Source of the DNA: Anthopleura xanthogrammica
Taxonomy: Eukaryota; Cnidaria; Anthozoa; Actiniaria; Actiniidae
Direction of reading: 5' to 3'
DNA length: 64,000 nt
NCBI GenBank assembly: GCA_964019055.1
Contig: OZ025207.1
Span: forward strand, 19,886,901 to 19,950,900
Of the stretch, positions 52,529 through 64,000 are shown in pieces. The first letter of the stretch is position 1. Each line of letters starts with the position of its first letter. A program made the translations under genes and the position numbers. Below the pieces are notes generated by a model, which was not told the origin of the DNA, searched no databases, and was given only the letters and a program-made list of their open reading frames with translations.

Positions 52529-54818
52529 ATGGAGACTGAGGAACAAGATGTCAACTCTGACACAACATTTACCGATCTCCCCGAAGAAATCTGGCTACAC
52601 GTTTTCTCTTTTTTACCAGTGTCTGACATTTTCAGCATCGGCTGCACCTGCCATCGGCTTTTCCATCTAACGAATCAGGATGTGGTTTGGAAAAGAAGAT
52701 TTCGATCGAACAATGATCATTTATTAACCTTACCTTCTGGAAACAACAACAATAATTATCATTCCTCGACTAGAACTAATAACATTCGTAAAGGAATTTG
52801 GAAGAAACTTTATCTGAAGGCTAGTTATGCTATGTCTTTTGGGCTTAGGGCGACAAACAAGGACGGAGAGAGACTTTGTGCGGAGTTTGTAAGGAAAACT
52901 TCAGGTAACGGAATTAGGTTTGATAGTGAAGCCCCAAAAAGCATGTCTATCGAGTTATGGATAAAACTGCACAAGAAAAAACCCGATGGGGTTATCCTTG
53001 GTTGTCAGAGCGAATCTGTGAGGTAAGGATAGCAAAACGAGTAGAAATATAACGATATTATTTGGCTTTGAAGGACAGGAGGAAAGTCGAGTTGTCATCA
53101 TCGACAAAAATAGAAGATAACGTGTTGTTCGTGTGTCATATCGAGAGAACTTATCAAGGACTTTGTAACTTGATCTTTTGACCTTTATATTCTTGCAGAA
53201 TAAAGCCTAATGATAATACAGGGTTAATATTTTGCTTGAGACATGCCTAGGTTGCTGTAAATACAGTATTATCGGAACACCTGTCTGTTTTGACACATAC
53301 AACCGGAGTAGGGTGGAGTGGGGGTGTTTTTGTACTCTTGTTCTACTGCTGAGAAAAGCAAGACAAAGCACAGAGAATACTAAAAGCAGGGACAAGATAG
53401 AGTAGGGGTGGTACTTCCTTACTTTAAGTAGCTTTACAAAATAATGAGAGTATTCCATAATGTCTTGTAGTTCTGCTCGCTGGGCCACATATCACTGGCA
53501 GTTACTGCACATAGGGCCTGACAGATGCATACGAGGATCATTAGAGCCGTATAAGTTCATGAAGGGACCAAGACTTGATGATGAATGGCATCATGTGGCT
53601 ATCACTGCGTCATCTGACAGCCAGACATTGTTAGTTGATGGAGTTGTGGTGGATACTATAAACTTTGGCATCGGCCATGAATATCATAGGTAAGGATACA
53701 AATAGTCCCCTTCACAGTTCCCTGTGCCATCTTGATAGGTAGCCGCACCTTTGCATTGAAGCAAGACATGAGATGACCTTGCAATGATAGAGACATAATA
53801 TATGAAATTATGATTGTCCAATGTGTTAAAAATGGTCTCTAAATAGACCCCTCCTTGCTTCTTAGAAATCCCAACCCCACTCAAGGGAGAAGTTTTGGAT
53901 TTTTTCTGAAACCAAACAAAATATTTATGCCTGTGAATTCTTTTGGTACAGACATTTTATGAGGCATTGTCAACTGGGCAATGGAATTATTAGTTATGGT
54001 GACCTGACTCCATGGACGTCTGATGCAATGCCGTCTAATCACTGTAGCTGGTATCCATTCTTTGGCCTTGTGAGTACTCATATTCATACTTTCTGTCATA
54101 TTTACATTCCTGCCTTGACATGATTACTAAATATCGTCTGTTGGGATCCCTGTGGTCACCTAGCAAACCACAGGCTGCCCAATACAGAAAGCTAAACTAA
54201 CTGGAAAGTAGATTCAAGTTGTTGTCCATTCATTCTCTTCCCTGCTCTTGATTCATAATTTGGCTTCAAATAGACATCTATCAAACCCTGAAACAACCTC
54301 TGGGCTGATCTAAGTCAGGGCACAGCTAACTCACAGATCGAACCCTGAAACAACCTCTGGGCTGATCTAAGTCAGGGCACCGCTAACTCACAGATCGAAC
54401 CCTGAAACTGCCTTTGGGCTGATTGATCTAAGTCAATGCACTGCTAACAGATCTAATGCTGAAACAACTCTGGGCTATTCTACGTCAACGCATGGCTAAC
54501 TAACATCTAGGCACCAATATCAAAATCTAACTATCAATATTATTTATAATTTCCTCAATTTTTGATTTTCAGGTGAGAGAACTAAGGATTTGGTCAGGAA
54601 AATTACCAGATTCATCTGTACAACAGAACATGTATAAAAATAGAATTGACTTAATATCACATGACCACAACTGTGTTCTGATTGGTTACTGGCCTATGAA
54701 TAGACTTGCGTCAGGTCCCTGGCCTTGGCAGGGGTCACTAGTCTCATGTACGTCACATTTAGCAGAACCTCAAGAACATATGTCACACCTAAGAACAGTT
54801 TGTTCTGCTCTTCCTTGA
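52529..54818 (+). CDS. F-box protein with LamG/concanavalin-like domain
   Basis: Exons 52529-53022, 53471-53689, 53952-54069 and 54573-54818 join in phase to 358 aa. An F-box lies at about residues 14-60 (FTDLPEEIWLHVFSFLPVSD then WKRRF), the SKP1-binding module of SCF ubiquitin ligases. From about residue 115 a LamG/pentraxin-type beta-sandwich is suggested by MSIELWIKLHKKKPDGVILG, DDEWHHVAITASSDSQTLLV, DGVVVDT and VRELRIWSGKLPDSSVQQNM. In SCF ligases the C-terminal domain usually binds substrate, so glycan or protein recognition by the LamG part is inferred. I know no standard name for this pairing. It diverges from the CCDC102-like gene. Confidence 0.85.
53708..53795. mobile_element. Half copy of the CCTTCACAGTTCCCTG MITE
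   Basis: CTTCACAGTTCCCTGTGCCA and GACATGAGATGACCTTGCAA match the left arm at 49553; the right arm is missing. In an F-box gene intron. Confidence 0.65.
54284..54508. repeat. 57-bp tandem repeat, four units
   Basis: Units beginning AACCCTGAAACAACCTCTGG with a TCTAAGTCAGGGCAC core; the first two are almost identical, the fourth degraded. Similar single copies occur at 15133 and 19760, next to SINE-like material. Lies in the last F-box gene intron. Confidence 0.8.
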
Positions 54819-55574
54819 AAAATATCTCTAGACATGTATGCTTGGTTGTGTTCATATAGATAGCCGAGTGGCCAATCTTGAGGGAAAGAGGTCTTTTTTG
54901 AAAATTAATTACATCATACATAACCATTATCATTGAACTGTGACTCACAAAGCTGGAAGTCTTGTTTGCAAAATACAATAGCTGTTATTACAGTTGAACC
55001 CGCAATGAGATATTCTTTTGTCTTAAGAATCATACAAGTGAGGCTATCGGGGCTGTCAGGTTGATACAATGTCTCATTTGCATGCATCCATAATAACTGG
55101 TATCGTAGCATTTCGATGGCCATCAATCAAAATATTGGGAATGAGTAACTATGAAAACATGTCTCATATTTATGACCAAAGTTTGTGATGAAGGGCAATA
55201 AGATTTACTATTGAAGGCTGAAAAGTAAAAAAAATCTGCCAAAAATTAGACGTACCTACATGTTTGTCAAAAAAAGTATTTTGATTGACAGCTGTTGAAA
55301 TGCTAGTTTGCAAATGAGACTTCAAGCTTTGCAGGTCAAACTTCAACGCTAACTGTCATAAATTCAAAATTAAGTAATTGTGCATCAGCACATTGAATAA
55401 AGAGTATATTTTTACTGCTTTAATTTTTGATTGATAATTTTGCTTCTGTAACATTTTAATGTTAAAATTTGGAAAGAAACATACTTGGGTTATTCATAAA
55501 ATATAATCACGATTTAGTATAATTTAGTGCGATTGGGTAAACGCCATGGGTGACAATGTAGAAGCGAGCTAAGG

Positions 55575-55692
55575 CTCTGGTCAAACGTACTTCACTTGAG
55601 CCTTACACATCGAAAACATTGAGAATAAGGCGGTCTTCTTCGATGTCATTAGGTTCGGCTCATGTGAAGTTCGACGTTTGACCTTAGTCTAA
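55575..55692. mobile_element. MITE family 2, diverged copy
   Basis: CTAAGGCTCTGGTCAAACGT at the left and TTTGACCTTAGTCTAAAG at the right with AGGTTCGGCTCATGTGAAGT inside. Confidence 0.5.
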
Positions 55693-56588
55693 AGTTACAC
55701 TCTGTGAAGTCCTCTGCAAATTACTGTAAAGTTTTGGTACAAGCGCAAAAAGATCAAACTTATTCACTTGTCTTGTGTCAAGATTTCTTTAATAAAAAAA
55801 AAAACACTTAGACTTGTGTTTGCGCTAGTAAAAAGCTAAGTACAAGGCATTGTAGTACGAACGTGCCATGACCGTGCCGTGCCGTGACTGTGACGTCAGC
55901 GGATTTTGATTAGGCTAGCGAACCAATCACCGTTGCAGCAGTTTCCCAGTGGAATTAAAATTTGTCCCACAAACAACTACACAGTGTCTGCTTAAAGAGT
56001 ACTACGAGTATTACGAGGCAATTTTCTATATTTTCCCATGACATTAAATAATTGAAACAAATTATAATCAATTTTCCGCGACCCTAGTTTTAAATTCTGA
56101 GATATTCTAGCTAATTTTTTGAGCTTGTGAGACATAGCAACGGTAACTAAGGGGAGTCGGAACCGTGAATCTTCAAGCTTGTTGGGGAAAAAGTGGTTGT
56201 TTGTGGCATGTCTACCAGAACACAGGCCATCAGACCGTCTTAATCTGGACTTCTGACCGTGTTAACTAAAACTATTACCACTAACTAAAAAATTGCTGAA
56301 ATTGGTCTGCAGAAGAAGTGTTCATTGTTCTAGGCAAGTAAGCAGTCTAGCTATATATTCACTAATTTTCGGAATTCAAAACGTGTCCACACCATAACTG
56401 CGCTCGTTAGCTCGTATCTTAGACGTGTCCGTTTTACAGAAGTGTCCGTATTATGCGAGTTTTTTCTAGGCAAGAGAGCAGTCTATTCGTAATTTTCGGA
56501 ATTCCAGAAGAGTCCATATCATAAATGCATCCATGATCTAAAAGTGCCCGTATTATGCAGGTTTGTTCTAATTATAAGTGAGGAGACT

Positions 56589-56724
56589 ATAGACCCCTTG
56601 CACTAAATCCCAACCTGGGGGTCAAAACAAAAGAACTCCCTTCTCTTGAGGATTGAAATCTTTTTTGGTGTTAAAACATTTTTCATTGTTTTGACCCCCA
56701 GGTTGGGATTTAGTGCAAGGGGTG
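56589..56724. mobile_element. MITE family 4, copy 2
   Basis: ATAGACCCCTTGCACTAAAT and ATTTAGTGCAAGGGGT ends with AACCTGGGGGTCAAAACAA / TTGTTTTGACCCCCAGG arms. Confidence 0.75.
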
Positions 56725-57645
56725 TAAATTTTCGGGATTTCAAGTGTCCTCATCACTTAGTTTTAGCGTGTTAGCTGTACCTCGTCAAGGAAAAAGTACA
56801 GATTTTGAATTGGTTGGAGTAAGTATTTGTGTACAAAAAGAGCAAAACATACTTAACAGAGCGTGAAATCGCGCTAATCTCTTAATGAACTTCGTACAAA
56901 AGCTTTCTGTTAGTGATGGCAAATTAAACAAGCTCACAGCGTCCTGTTCACTAATTGACGAATGCTAAAAGTTAGAAATAGAAATACAAGATCCACAGCC
57001 TTACAAAAAATTTTATACGATAAAACGGGACACAGAAACAGAATTTTAGTATTGTTCACGATAACAATTCTACCTTGTCAGATAAGAATCAACAGCTGTT
57101 CACGAACGATAAAAATGGAAAATCAACTGTTGTGCAGCTTTTGTTCAAAAAATAACAAAAGTTTAAGTCAATTTAGACTAAATTATTGAAGATAATTAAA
57201 TTTAATGAAAAGATTTGATTTGAAGAGCCTAAGATAAGCAAGAAACGTAAACTTAAAGTCATATATGATATACTCTCAAGGGGTTTTAAAACTGGCCATC
57301 TTAGAGAGGGGTAAAAGGTCATTCCAGATAGTAATGTTGATTGTACACCGCCCTGTCATTTACGAAACATTCTAACTGAAGAGGAATATATTTATTCGTC
57401 ACTCTAAGATTTCCCGAGTCAAATATACAGATATTGGTTTTACATTAAGATTTTAAGGATCAAAGATAGATAGGATTCCCCAGTGTTATTCTTTGCTAAA
57501 CTAAAGTCTTGTGTTGGAAATAGTAAAATAAGATCTTCTGTCTTACTGTTCTGTATCGATGAGCCAGTAAAAATATTGTTTCTGTAATGTTCATGGAAAA
57601 AAATGTTTCTAAAGAATCATGTGCTCTTTCCTCTCCACCTTCAAA

Positions 57646-58092
57646 TTACCCTGCCATCACAAAGTCGATGAGTTCGTTGTAGTTTACCTCGCCCTTGGCG
57701 ACGTCTTCGTGTCCTTCCAGGATGACATCCGCCTCTGCTTCGGTCAGCTTGCTGTCGCCTCTGTTGCACAGTAAAGCACGGAAATTGCCAGAGTCAATCG
57801 TACCGTTTCCTTCACGATCAAAGACTTTTAATCCCTCCAAGAAATCTTCCTTTGCTGGGGGCGTCTTTTTCAAAAATTCGGTATAAATTGCTAGGAAGGT
57901 TTCAATGTCGATTCTCTCCTTGGACTTGTAGTCTTCCACAACCTTTTCGAGATCACTACCAACAGGGTTGAGGTTCATTGATCTGATGAGCTTCGGGATG
58001 TGTAGGTAATCCAATTTTCCATCGCCTATTTCATCGAATAATGAAAAAGCATCATTGATCTCGTCTAGTTTATCTTTGGGAATATCCGCCAT
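57646..58092 (-). CDS. Myosin essential light chain-like EF-hand protein
   Basis: 148 aa in one uninterrupted exon, ATG at 58092, stop at 57646. EF-hand fold with a first loop at about 20-31 (DEIGDGKLDYLH) and a third at 92-103 (DREGNGTIDSGN). The segment EGLKVFDREGNGT and the ending VNYNELIDFVMAG match the MYL6/MYL1 essential light chains, which wrap the IQ motif of the myosin lever arm. Length is close to vertebrate MYL6 (151). Loop position 12 is His or Asn instead of Glu, so calcium binding is probably lost, as in many light chains. A calmodulin-like or troponin-C-like relative is the alternative. No introns in the CDS. Confidence 0.85.
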   Translation of the reverse strand: MADIPKDKLDEINDAFSLFDEIGDGKLDYLHIPKLIRSMNLNPVGSDLEKVVEDYKSKERIDIETFLAIYTEFLKKTPPAKEDFLEGLKVFDREGNGTIDSGNFRALLCNRGDSKLTEAEADVILEGHEDVAKGEVNYNELIDFVMAG

Positions 58093-59962
58093 CTTGTATG
58101 GTTTTAGAAGAATAACAGCACAAAAAACGACAGCTCTAACCTCTTCGAAGGGCGTGTGTGAGTGAGTGAAACAACACTAGGCAAAGCTCAACCCGTTGTC
58201 CGAATTAAAAAAACACTACAAGGAGCCCACACATTTAAAGACTCTTATCTATGATTGGCTAAAACGGACCAATCATATTAATCTTCTCCTTTAGTTTACC
58301 AATCGAACAATACGACATTGCGCACAAAGGACACAGAATTCGATACCTCTCTCATTACATACAGACGTCAGAACAGAATAAACTGTTTTAAAATTGGACG
58401 AAAATAAAAACCAAATAGCTTCCAAAATACCCTTGGTATTTTAAAGTATATTAATTAGGACGAACCCAAGTCATTGAAAAAACAATTAAAGATAGAATGG
58501 GGTTGTCTCAAGTGCAGATTCTCACAAAGGCGGCGCAGTTGTAAGAAAGAATTTTTGTCACGCAACTACGCTTGCGTGACTACAGTATTTTTCGTGTTTT
58601 TGGTCTGTTCGTCGAAGGTATTTATCTTAAATACGAAGAAAAAAGAATTTTTTGTTTAATTTTTCACATACTAAAAGGATTTAAAGATGTTTGGGAAAAC
58701 AAAAAATATTTATCTAGTAAATGGTGCAACATTTGTTTGATCGCGCGCGAGGAAAGCTTTCACAAATTTCTACAGCCACTATTGTCACGCTTTATCTACA
58801 TGTCACGTTTACGATAATCTCAATAAACATCTGATACCTTATTAGGATGTTTCGTGGTTCTTGTAGTTGTCAAAACACTTGTTTTTATTCTATAAATATG
58901 AAAAAATCTCTGTGAAGTAACTCAATCTTTTTTTCCTATTTTTCGCTTCCCTTATCAAGCAGAAAAGCCGGAGTTGCCGAGAACGGAGAAGTTACATTGC
59001 TCATTTTTGCTTCTCTTTCGTTTTTTTTCCCCATATACTCTCGTCTTACGTTTCCCTTCTTAGCTCAAATGTGGACCACAGCTTATACAAAAGAACAGTT
59101 AAATCATTTTTAACGGATTCAGAGTGTTAAGGAAATGGTTTTTCATGTTCAAGTGTCTTCATACATACTCAGACCACTGGTCCTCAGAATTCCTACCGGC
59201 AAAGTGCTTCGAAATTCCCCAGTGAAGTGATGAAGACATTTTCCGCCAAAAAAACTATTTTGGGGTTCTACAATGTGTACTAAGATATCTCTCACTGCTG
59301 GAAAAAGCCCCCTTTTTGTCAAGAATTTTCCTATTTTATCCACCTCATAGTATTTCGAAAAAGCGATCCAAGCAAAAAGATAGGCACTACAGTGAGCCGA
59401 CAAGTGGGAAACAGTTTGTTCCAGGTGGAAGTGGCCACTTCTAGGGAAAATAAGTATACTATAGAAGTCTACTAGCAAAAGGAAAGGAATACCATTTTTA
59501 CATGAATATGATGTGTTTAAACGTTACAAATACAGTAGACAAACAGTCTGTTCATCTATTTCTCTTCAGTCTATTTCACGAATTACGAAATGTTCACGAA
59601 AAGTCGTTCATCTATCATATCATTTCGACTGTTTATCAGAATTACGAAGAGTTCACGAAAGTCCATTCGTCGATCGATCGTGTCACCGAAGTGTTCACGA
59701 AGTATTTATTCCCAAGCGAGTGATTGGTTCAACAACAAAAGATTTCCCGATGAATCAAAAACGAGGAAAGACAAAGTTTGAAGAATGTGTCGCCAAGCAC
59801 CTACCTAAAATAAGTGCATTCTTAACTTCAGCTGAGTCAATATCTCATCCATCTATAAGTCATCTAGAGTAGTGTGCGTTTATTCTAAACGTCACGTCTT
59901 GTTTGGTGACAAGGTACTGAACGGACAAAGGATTTGAAGCAGAGACAATGATGGATAAAGGC

Positions 59963-60180
59963 TCCGACACACGGTGCAACATTGCATGCAACATTGCGTG
60001 CAACATCACACTAAAATATAAAAAAAAGAACTTCTGTTTTAATTTTTTTTGTTATTTGTATTATCCTCGTAAATTAAACGAAAAAACCGAGATTTTCTCT
60101 GATTTGACTGCTGAAATAGCACTAGTGTAATCATAATGTTGCAAGCAGCAATGTTGCAAGGAATGTTGCACGGTGTATCT
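59963..60180. mobile_element. MITE with GTGCAACATTGC ends
   Basis: GGCTCCGACACACGGTGCAA at the left and TTGCACGGTGTATCTGAGCC at the right; GCAACATTGC motifs repeat in both arms. Confidence 0.6.
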
Positions 60181-60479
60181 GAGCCTTTAGCTCCTCTATT
60201 TTCTTTTCTTTCCCTTCACTATAACTTCTGCATTTCAGAATTCTACCACCACATGAAAGGGGGAAAACATTTCCCATCATCAAGACTTCATGGCAAACAC
60301 TTCTGTAACCATGGTAATCGCTTCTTTCCTTCCCTGTCCCTGCACACTGCTTCTCAGTCTCTACTCCCCTCTTCCGTCCCATTACGATATACATAAATTT
60401 ATTAGAGTGGTTTACGTATACGTGGGAAACGATACGGAAAATTCGATTCGTAGTTTTACTAGCTGTACCGTAATTGAGC

Positions 60480-60778
60480 GTTGTGAATTACTGAAAGACA
60501 ATAGCATTGTGAGCCAGCTACCTGATGCTCTTCGCCTGGAGACGAACTTTGAACATTTTAAAAAACAATTAAAGACTTATTTATTTTCACGAAGCTATAA
60601 TTAAATTTTTTTTGTTTATTTTATTATTTTTATCTGATAAGCTATTTTTGTTTCACCAAATTCTAAGATTTTTATTTATTTATTTATTTGATATATTTAA
60701 GTATTTTATTTGATATATTTAAGTATTTTGTATTTAGCGCCTTAGAGTATTGTATATAAGGCGCTATATAAATCTCTC

Positions 60779-60812
<34 letters not shown>
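60480..60812 (+). pseudogene. LINE 3' end with (ATT)n tail
   Basis: The frame ends SQLPDALRLETNFEHFKK then QLKTYLFSRSYN-stop at 60604, the typical C-terminus of animal LINE polymerases. A 3' UTR with GCGCCTTAGAG and AAGGCGCTATATAAATC leads to about eleven ATT units. 5'-truncated, inactive. Confidence 0.7.
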
Positions 60813-63053
60813 GGCATGCATGTCGTACCGTGTACGTGCAGTAAGACAGTACCGTACGTAAAAAAAACTGCTCAAAGCTCTAGCTAGTCACGGTTTCCTT
60901 GACTTAAATCAAAGGCCATCTTAGACATATACATTACACTCAGGACAGGATATCTTACACAGATTAACCTGCCAACGAGTCTCTTGTGGAGAAAAGCCGG
61001 AAAAAGGGTCAAACCCGCTAAGTCGGCTTTCGAGTCAAACTCGTTGGGAGCAGAGGAAGGGGATGGCATGGAAGAATAACAAAATGATTATATATCCAAA
61101 CTTGGTTATTAATTCCATAAATTATTTTCTCAAATTTGCATTTATTTATTTCCTCGTCACTAGTTCTTTCCCTCTCTCACAAATTAATCTTCCTGTACTA
61201 TAACCTCACTTTTCTGAGTTCTTCTTTATACTTCGATTTTTTCTCCTTCTCCATTTCCTATCTTTCTTCTTTCTTCTTTCCCTTTTCCCACTCTCTTCTC
61301 CTTTTCGTTCCCCTATTCTCCTCTTCCTGTTCCGTCATTTTTACAACATGACTTAAAACACAAAAGCTTAAACTTATCCTGACTTAGGCACACTAAAGCT
61401 TCGACGCACCCGTCATAAGATTATTCGGATTAGAAATTGAAATACTAAAAAACATCCGAAATTGTGTTTTCAATGTTGATATTTAGCCAAGAATTCTGAC
61501 ACTATTATTGTGTTCGACCATGCTGTTAATCAGTGGAGTCTATCAGACGAAAATAAAGTAAAATATTAGTTTTCTAAGAATTACAACATACACGTAGTTT
61601 CACGAAAAACAAACACTGTATTGAATCGAAAGAAAAAAACAGCAGTTTCGTCTTCTTTTCTGACAGTGAATTTGCCATTACAAGGTTAACTACGTCAGAG
61701 CTGTAGACATCAATGTCAGACGAATCCAAAGGTAAATTTTTTTCGGAATTAAAACCGTCAAGTTTTCCTGTTCTCGTAAGGTTGTTGAAATATTTCATCA
61801 TCCTTCGAACCACTTCCCGCGTTCGCTGATTGGCTGTTTTGTCATACGTCAGTTTATTTTGACGAAAGCCAACAAAGTGTCAAGCGCTGTGTAAACCCTG
61901 CAAATTGTATCTTTAATCCTTTCATTCAGAGGCCAACAACGTCTGGGAGCGTCTTCAATTTTTGGATGCTAGTAGAATCCTTATCCCTCAGCTAAAGGTT
62001 TGCGATTTTTTTTCCATAAATAGTTTCTTGATTGATTGATTGATTTCTTTGTTTATCAGGATCGATTTTATTATATTTATTTATTTTTGTATCTTAAGCA
62101 TTTTTATCAGCAAATTCTTTTATTCTATCCAGCAATGATACGTTTCCCTAGAAGCCTCAGAATTGAAATTATTTTCTGCAATATCCACTAAAGCAATAAT
62201 TTTCATTAAAAATGTTGAAGTATTTTAACCTCAAAATTTCAAACAAGATGTAATTCATCAATCCAAACTTCACGGATATTTTAAAAAAAAATCTACCCCA
62301 ACTCATTCAGTACTACATTTCCTTGCACTTTTTATTCCTTCTGGATTTTTATAAAGATATTATTTTGCCGTGCTTAGATGTTTTGTCTTTCTTTCACATC
62401 ATTTGATACCGACATTGCTGCCGGCCGGAAAACGTGCCCGCCGTTTCCCGTTCTGTCCATTGACTCAAGGTTCAACTGCTATAGGGTTACGAATTTCGTA
62501 AAGTTACTTTTCAATCCTTACAACATACTGAGACACCACTGAGGCGGTTCAGGCTGTTAGACGAATTTTTAACGTTCAAAAATTCGACCAGTTCATACCA
62601 TTTACAAGGAACCCTTCTCTTTCATTTTCACGGCTGATCGGCGTTTGAATTTTTGTCCATTTTTCATAATTCCATGTAAGCGGCACGCCTAAATATATCA
62701 CTTCTTGAACGGTTAAAAATTTGTTCGGTACAGTCACTAACTACTTAGATTATGTTACATGAGATGGCTTCACACGGTTGTGAACCATTTTATTTTTTCT
62801 TTATTGACCATTCGTCTCATCAAGTCCAATCTCTCGGCACTCGAAGCCTTTGAACATAATAAATAATCACTTCCTGGAAAAAATGATACAAAAATGACTT
62901 GGGATTATTTGCATTGAGTGAAAAAAATGAAACAAAAGTTAATTCTGGAGTTTCTACTTTTGTTATCCATTACTGTGTTGGTAGAATTTGCTAGTATATA
63001 TAAATATTTTCGTACTTTTTTAAGGGTTTGCTAAGAGTCATTGTGTGAGAAAA

Positions 63054-63294
63054 ATGGGCGACCTTCCATTAACAACAATCAAAGACGCTGCAAATGTTCA
63101 AGACGTTTTTTCTTCGACGTTAGCAATAATACCCGATGAGAAAGATTCTTCTCGTAAATCGAACGTCGAAGTTGAAGTCAAGAAAAGACCAGGATGGGAT
63201 AACAAGATGCAATTTTTACTGGCAACCATTGGATTCGCTGTTGGTCTGGGGAACGTCTGGAGGTTTCCTTGGCTTTGTCAGAAGAATGGCGGAG
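63054..63294 (+). CDS. SLC6 Na+/Cl--dependent transporter, first coding exon (partial)
   Basis: ATG at 63054 (AAAAATGGGCG) opens 80 codons and one base before donor GGAG|GTAGGA at 63295. The cytosolic N-terminus (about 1-48) is followed by [20 protein letters not shown] and [15 protein letters not shown], the nearly invariant TM1 of the neurotransmitter/amino-acid transporter family, whose unwound centre forms part of the Na+ and substrate sites. The rest of the gene lies beyond the right edge. Substrate class cannot be told from this exon: the [13 protein letters not shown] segment has Gly rather than Asp at the monoamine-specific position, favouring GABA, glycine, taurine or another amino-acid substrate. 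Confidence 0.9.
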
Positions 63295-63726
63295 GTAGGA
63301 GATGGTTCTCTACTCAGGTTGGATTTACATGGTACCAGATGATTTTTTAACCGCACATAAATATGACCAGTATACATACCATTTACACGGAGCCCCAAAT
63401 TTGCACGGCTGGACGTTTGATTTTTATCCGGCTAGCACAGTTCCGTGTAAACTGAACGCCTAAACCTACGAGTTTTTGAAGGGTTAGAAATTCGTGTGGT
63501 GCCGTGTGAGGCCAGCCAGAGCTACTGGGTTAACTAAATGTTCAATTGAATTTATTTTAATTTTTTATAAGCTATTTTAGGAAGAAAAACGGCTCTGTAA
63601 TTTAACTCTCGAGACATGTTTTCTGTGTGTGTTTTGTGACATCAAAGAAAATCGTTGAAATCAAACAAGCTGGTTAAACAGTCGGTTGCCATGGAAACGA
63701 ATTGTCCAATTGATGGTAATGCTGGT

Positions 63727-63982
63727 GGATGGATGGATGGATGGATGGATGGATGGATGGATGGATGGATGGATGGATGGATGGATGGATGGATGGATGG
63801 ATGGATGGATGGATGGATGGATGGATGGATGGATGGATGGATGGATGGATGGATGGATGGATGGATGGATGGATGGATGGATGGATGGATGGATGGATGG
63901 ATGGATGGATGGATGGATGGATGGATGGATGGATGGATGGATGGATGGATGGATGGATGGATGGATGGATGGATGGATGGAT
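63727..63982. repeat. (GGAT)n microsatellite
   Basis: About 64 nearly perfect GGAT units, turning into ACAGACAG at the window edge. It lies in the first recognised SLC6 intron and yields a spurious Gly/Trp/Met/Asp frame. Confidence 0.95.
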
Positions 63983-64000
63983 GACAGACAGACAGACAGA

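Larger units (their letters stand above)
54819..57645. other. Intergenic, MITE remnants only
   Basis: 2.8 kb between the F-box stop and the myosin light chain stop. It contains a family 2 hairpin (55575-55692), GC-rich CCGTGCCGTG fragments (55865) and a family 4 MITE (56589-56724). No exon recognised. Confidence 0.55.
58093..63053. other. Long intergenic region with retroelement fragments
   Basis: Between the divergent myosin light chain and SLC6 starts. It contains an unplaced ORF (59513-59872), a TGCAACATTGC-rich inverted repeat (59963-60180), a LINE 3' end (60480-60812) and AT-rich sequence. No other exon recognised. Confidence 0.5.

Noticed and set aside
59513..59872. 119-aa ORF with a basic C-terminal part
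   Set aside because: All three plus frames are partly open because of TTACGAA/TTCACGAA repeats, and no splice sites or family could be recognised; possibly a transposon relic.
63655..63984. 109-aa GWMD-repeat ORF
   Set aside because: Translation of the GGAT microsatellite, running off the window edge.

Overview
This is intron-rich animal nuclear DNA, AT-rich, with spliced genes on both strands and very many short inverted-repeat transposons (MITEs), SINE-like and LINE fragments and simple-sequence tracts. Gene content (mitochondrial DHODH, NDUFAF6, a CCDC102-type coiled-coil protein, an SLC6 transporter, an essential-type myosin light chain) and a zinc-finger family I associate with cnidarians and fish suggest a marine invertebrate, most likely an anthozoan cnidarian. 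That assignment is inference; no species marker was seen. All exon boundaries were read by hand from GT/AG (one GC) signals, reading phase and protein similarity.

Layout. 0.4-9 kb (minus): a multi-exon gene whose large exon (368-1425) carries two zinc-finger-like motifs; upstream lie many very short exons, including three near-identical 30-nt exons (8472-8966) and a 12-nt exon. A possible plus-strand first exon (3384-3545), a TTAA-flanked element (2259-3120) and a hAT-like MITE with 8-bp target duplication (3872-4107) sit in its introns. 9.5-25 kb: transposon debris and three tandem minus-strand paralogues of a two-TM, proline-rich-tail membrane protein (around 11, 14 and 19 kb). The first is broken, its N-terminal part replaced by a 36-bp minisatellite. 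Each has a homologous upstream leader exon. A large foldback repeat with about 0.8-kb arms (22.8-24.7 kb) lies inside the predicted 5' intron of the third.

25.8-35.2 kb (plus): DHODH (8 exons, 394 aa, apparently starting with an exon whose only coding content is the ATG) followed by NDUFAF6 (9 exons, 313 aa). Both act in mitochondria: DHODH passes electrons from pyrimidine synthesis to ubiquinone, and NDUFAF6 helps assemble complex I. 37.2-40.7 kb (minus): an ankyrin-repeat/coiled-coil protein (5 exons). 44.2-51.5 kb (minus): CCDC102-like protein (9 exons, 490 aa), head-to-head across about 1.06 kb with 52.5-54.8 kb (plus), an F-box protein with a LamG-like domain (4 exons, 358 aa). 57.6-58.1 kb (minus): uninterrupted myosin essential light chain (148 aa). 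63.05 kb (plus): first coding exon of an SLC6 transporter, running off the window past a GGAT microsatellite. The remaining intergenic DNA is mostly MITEs, SINEs, LINE 3' ends and microsatellites.
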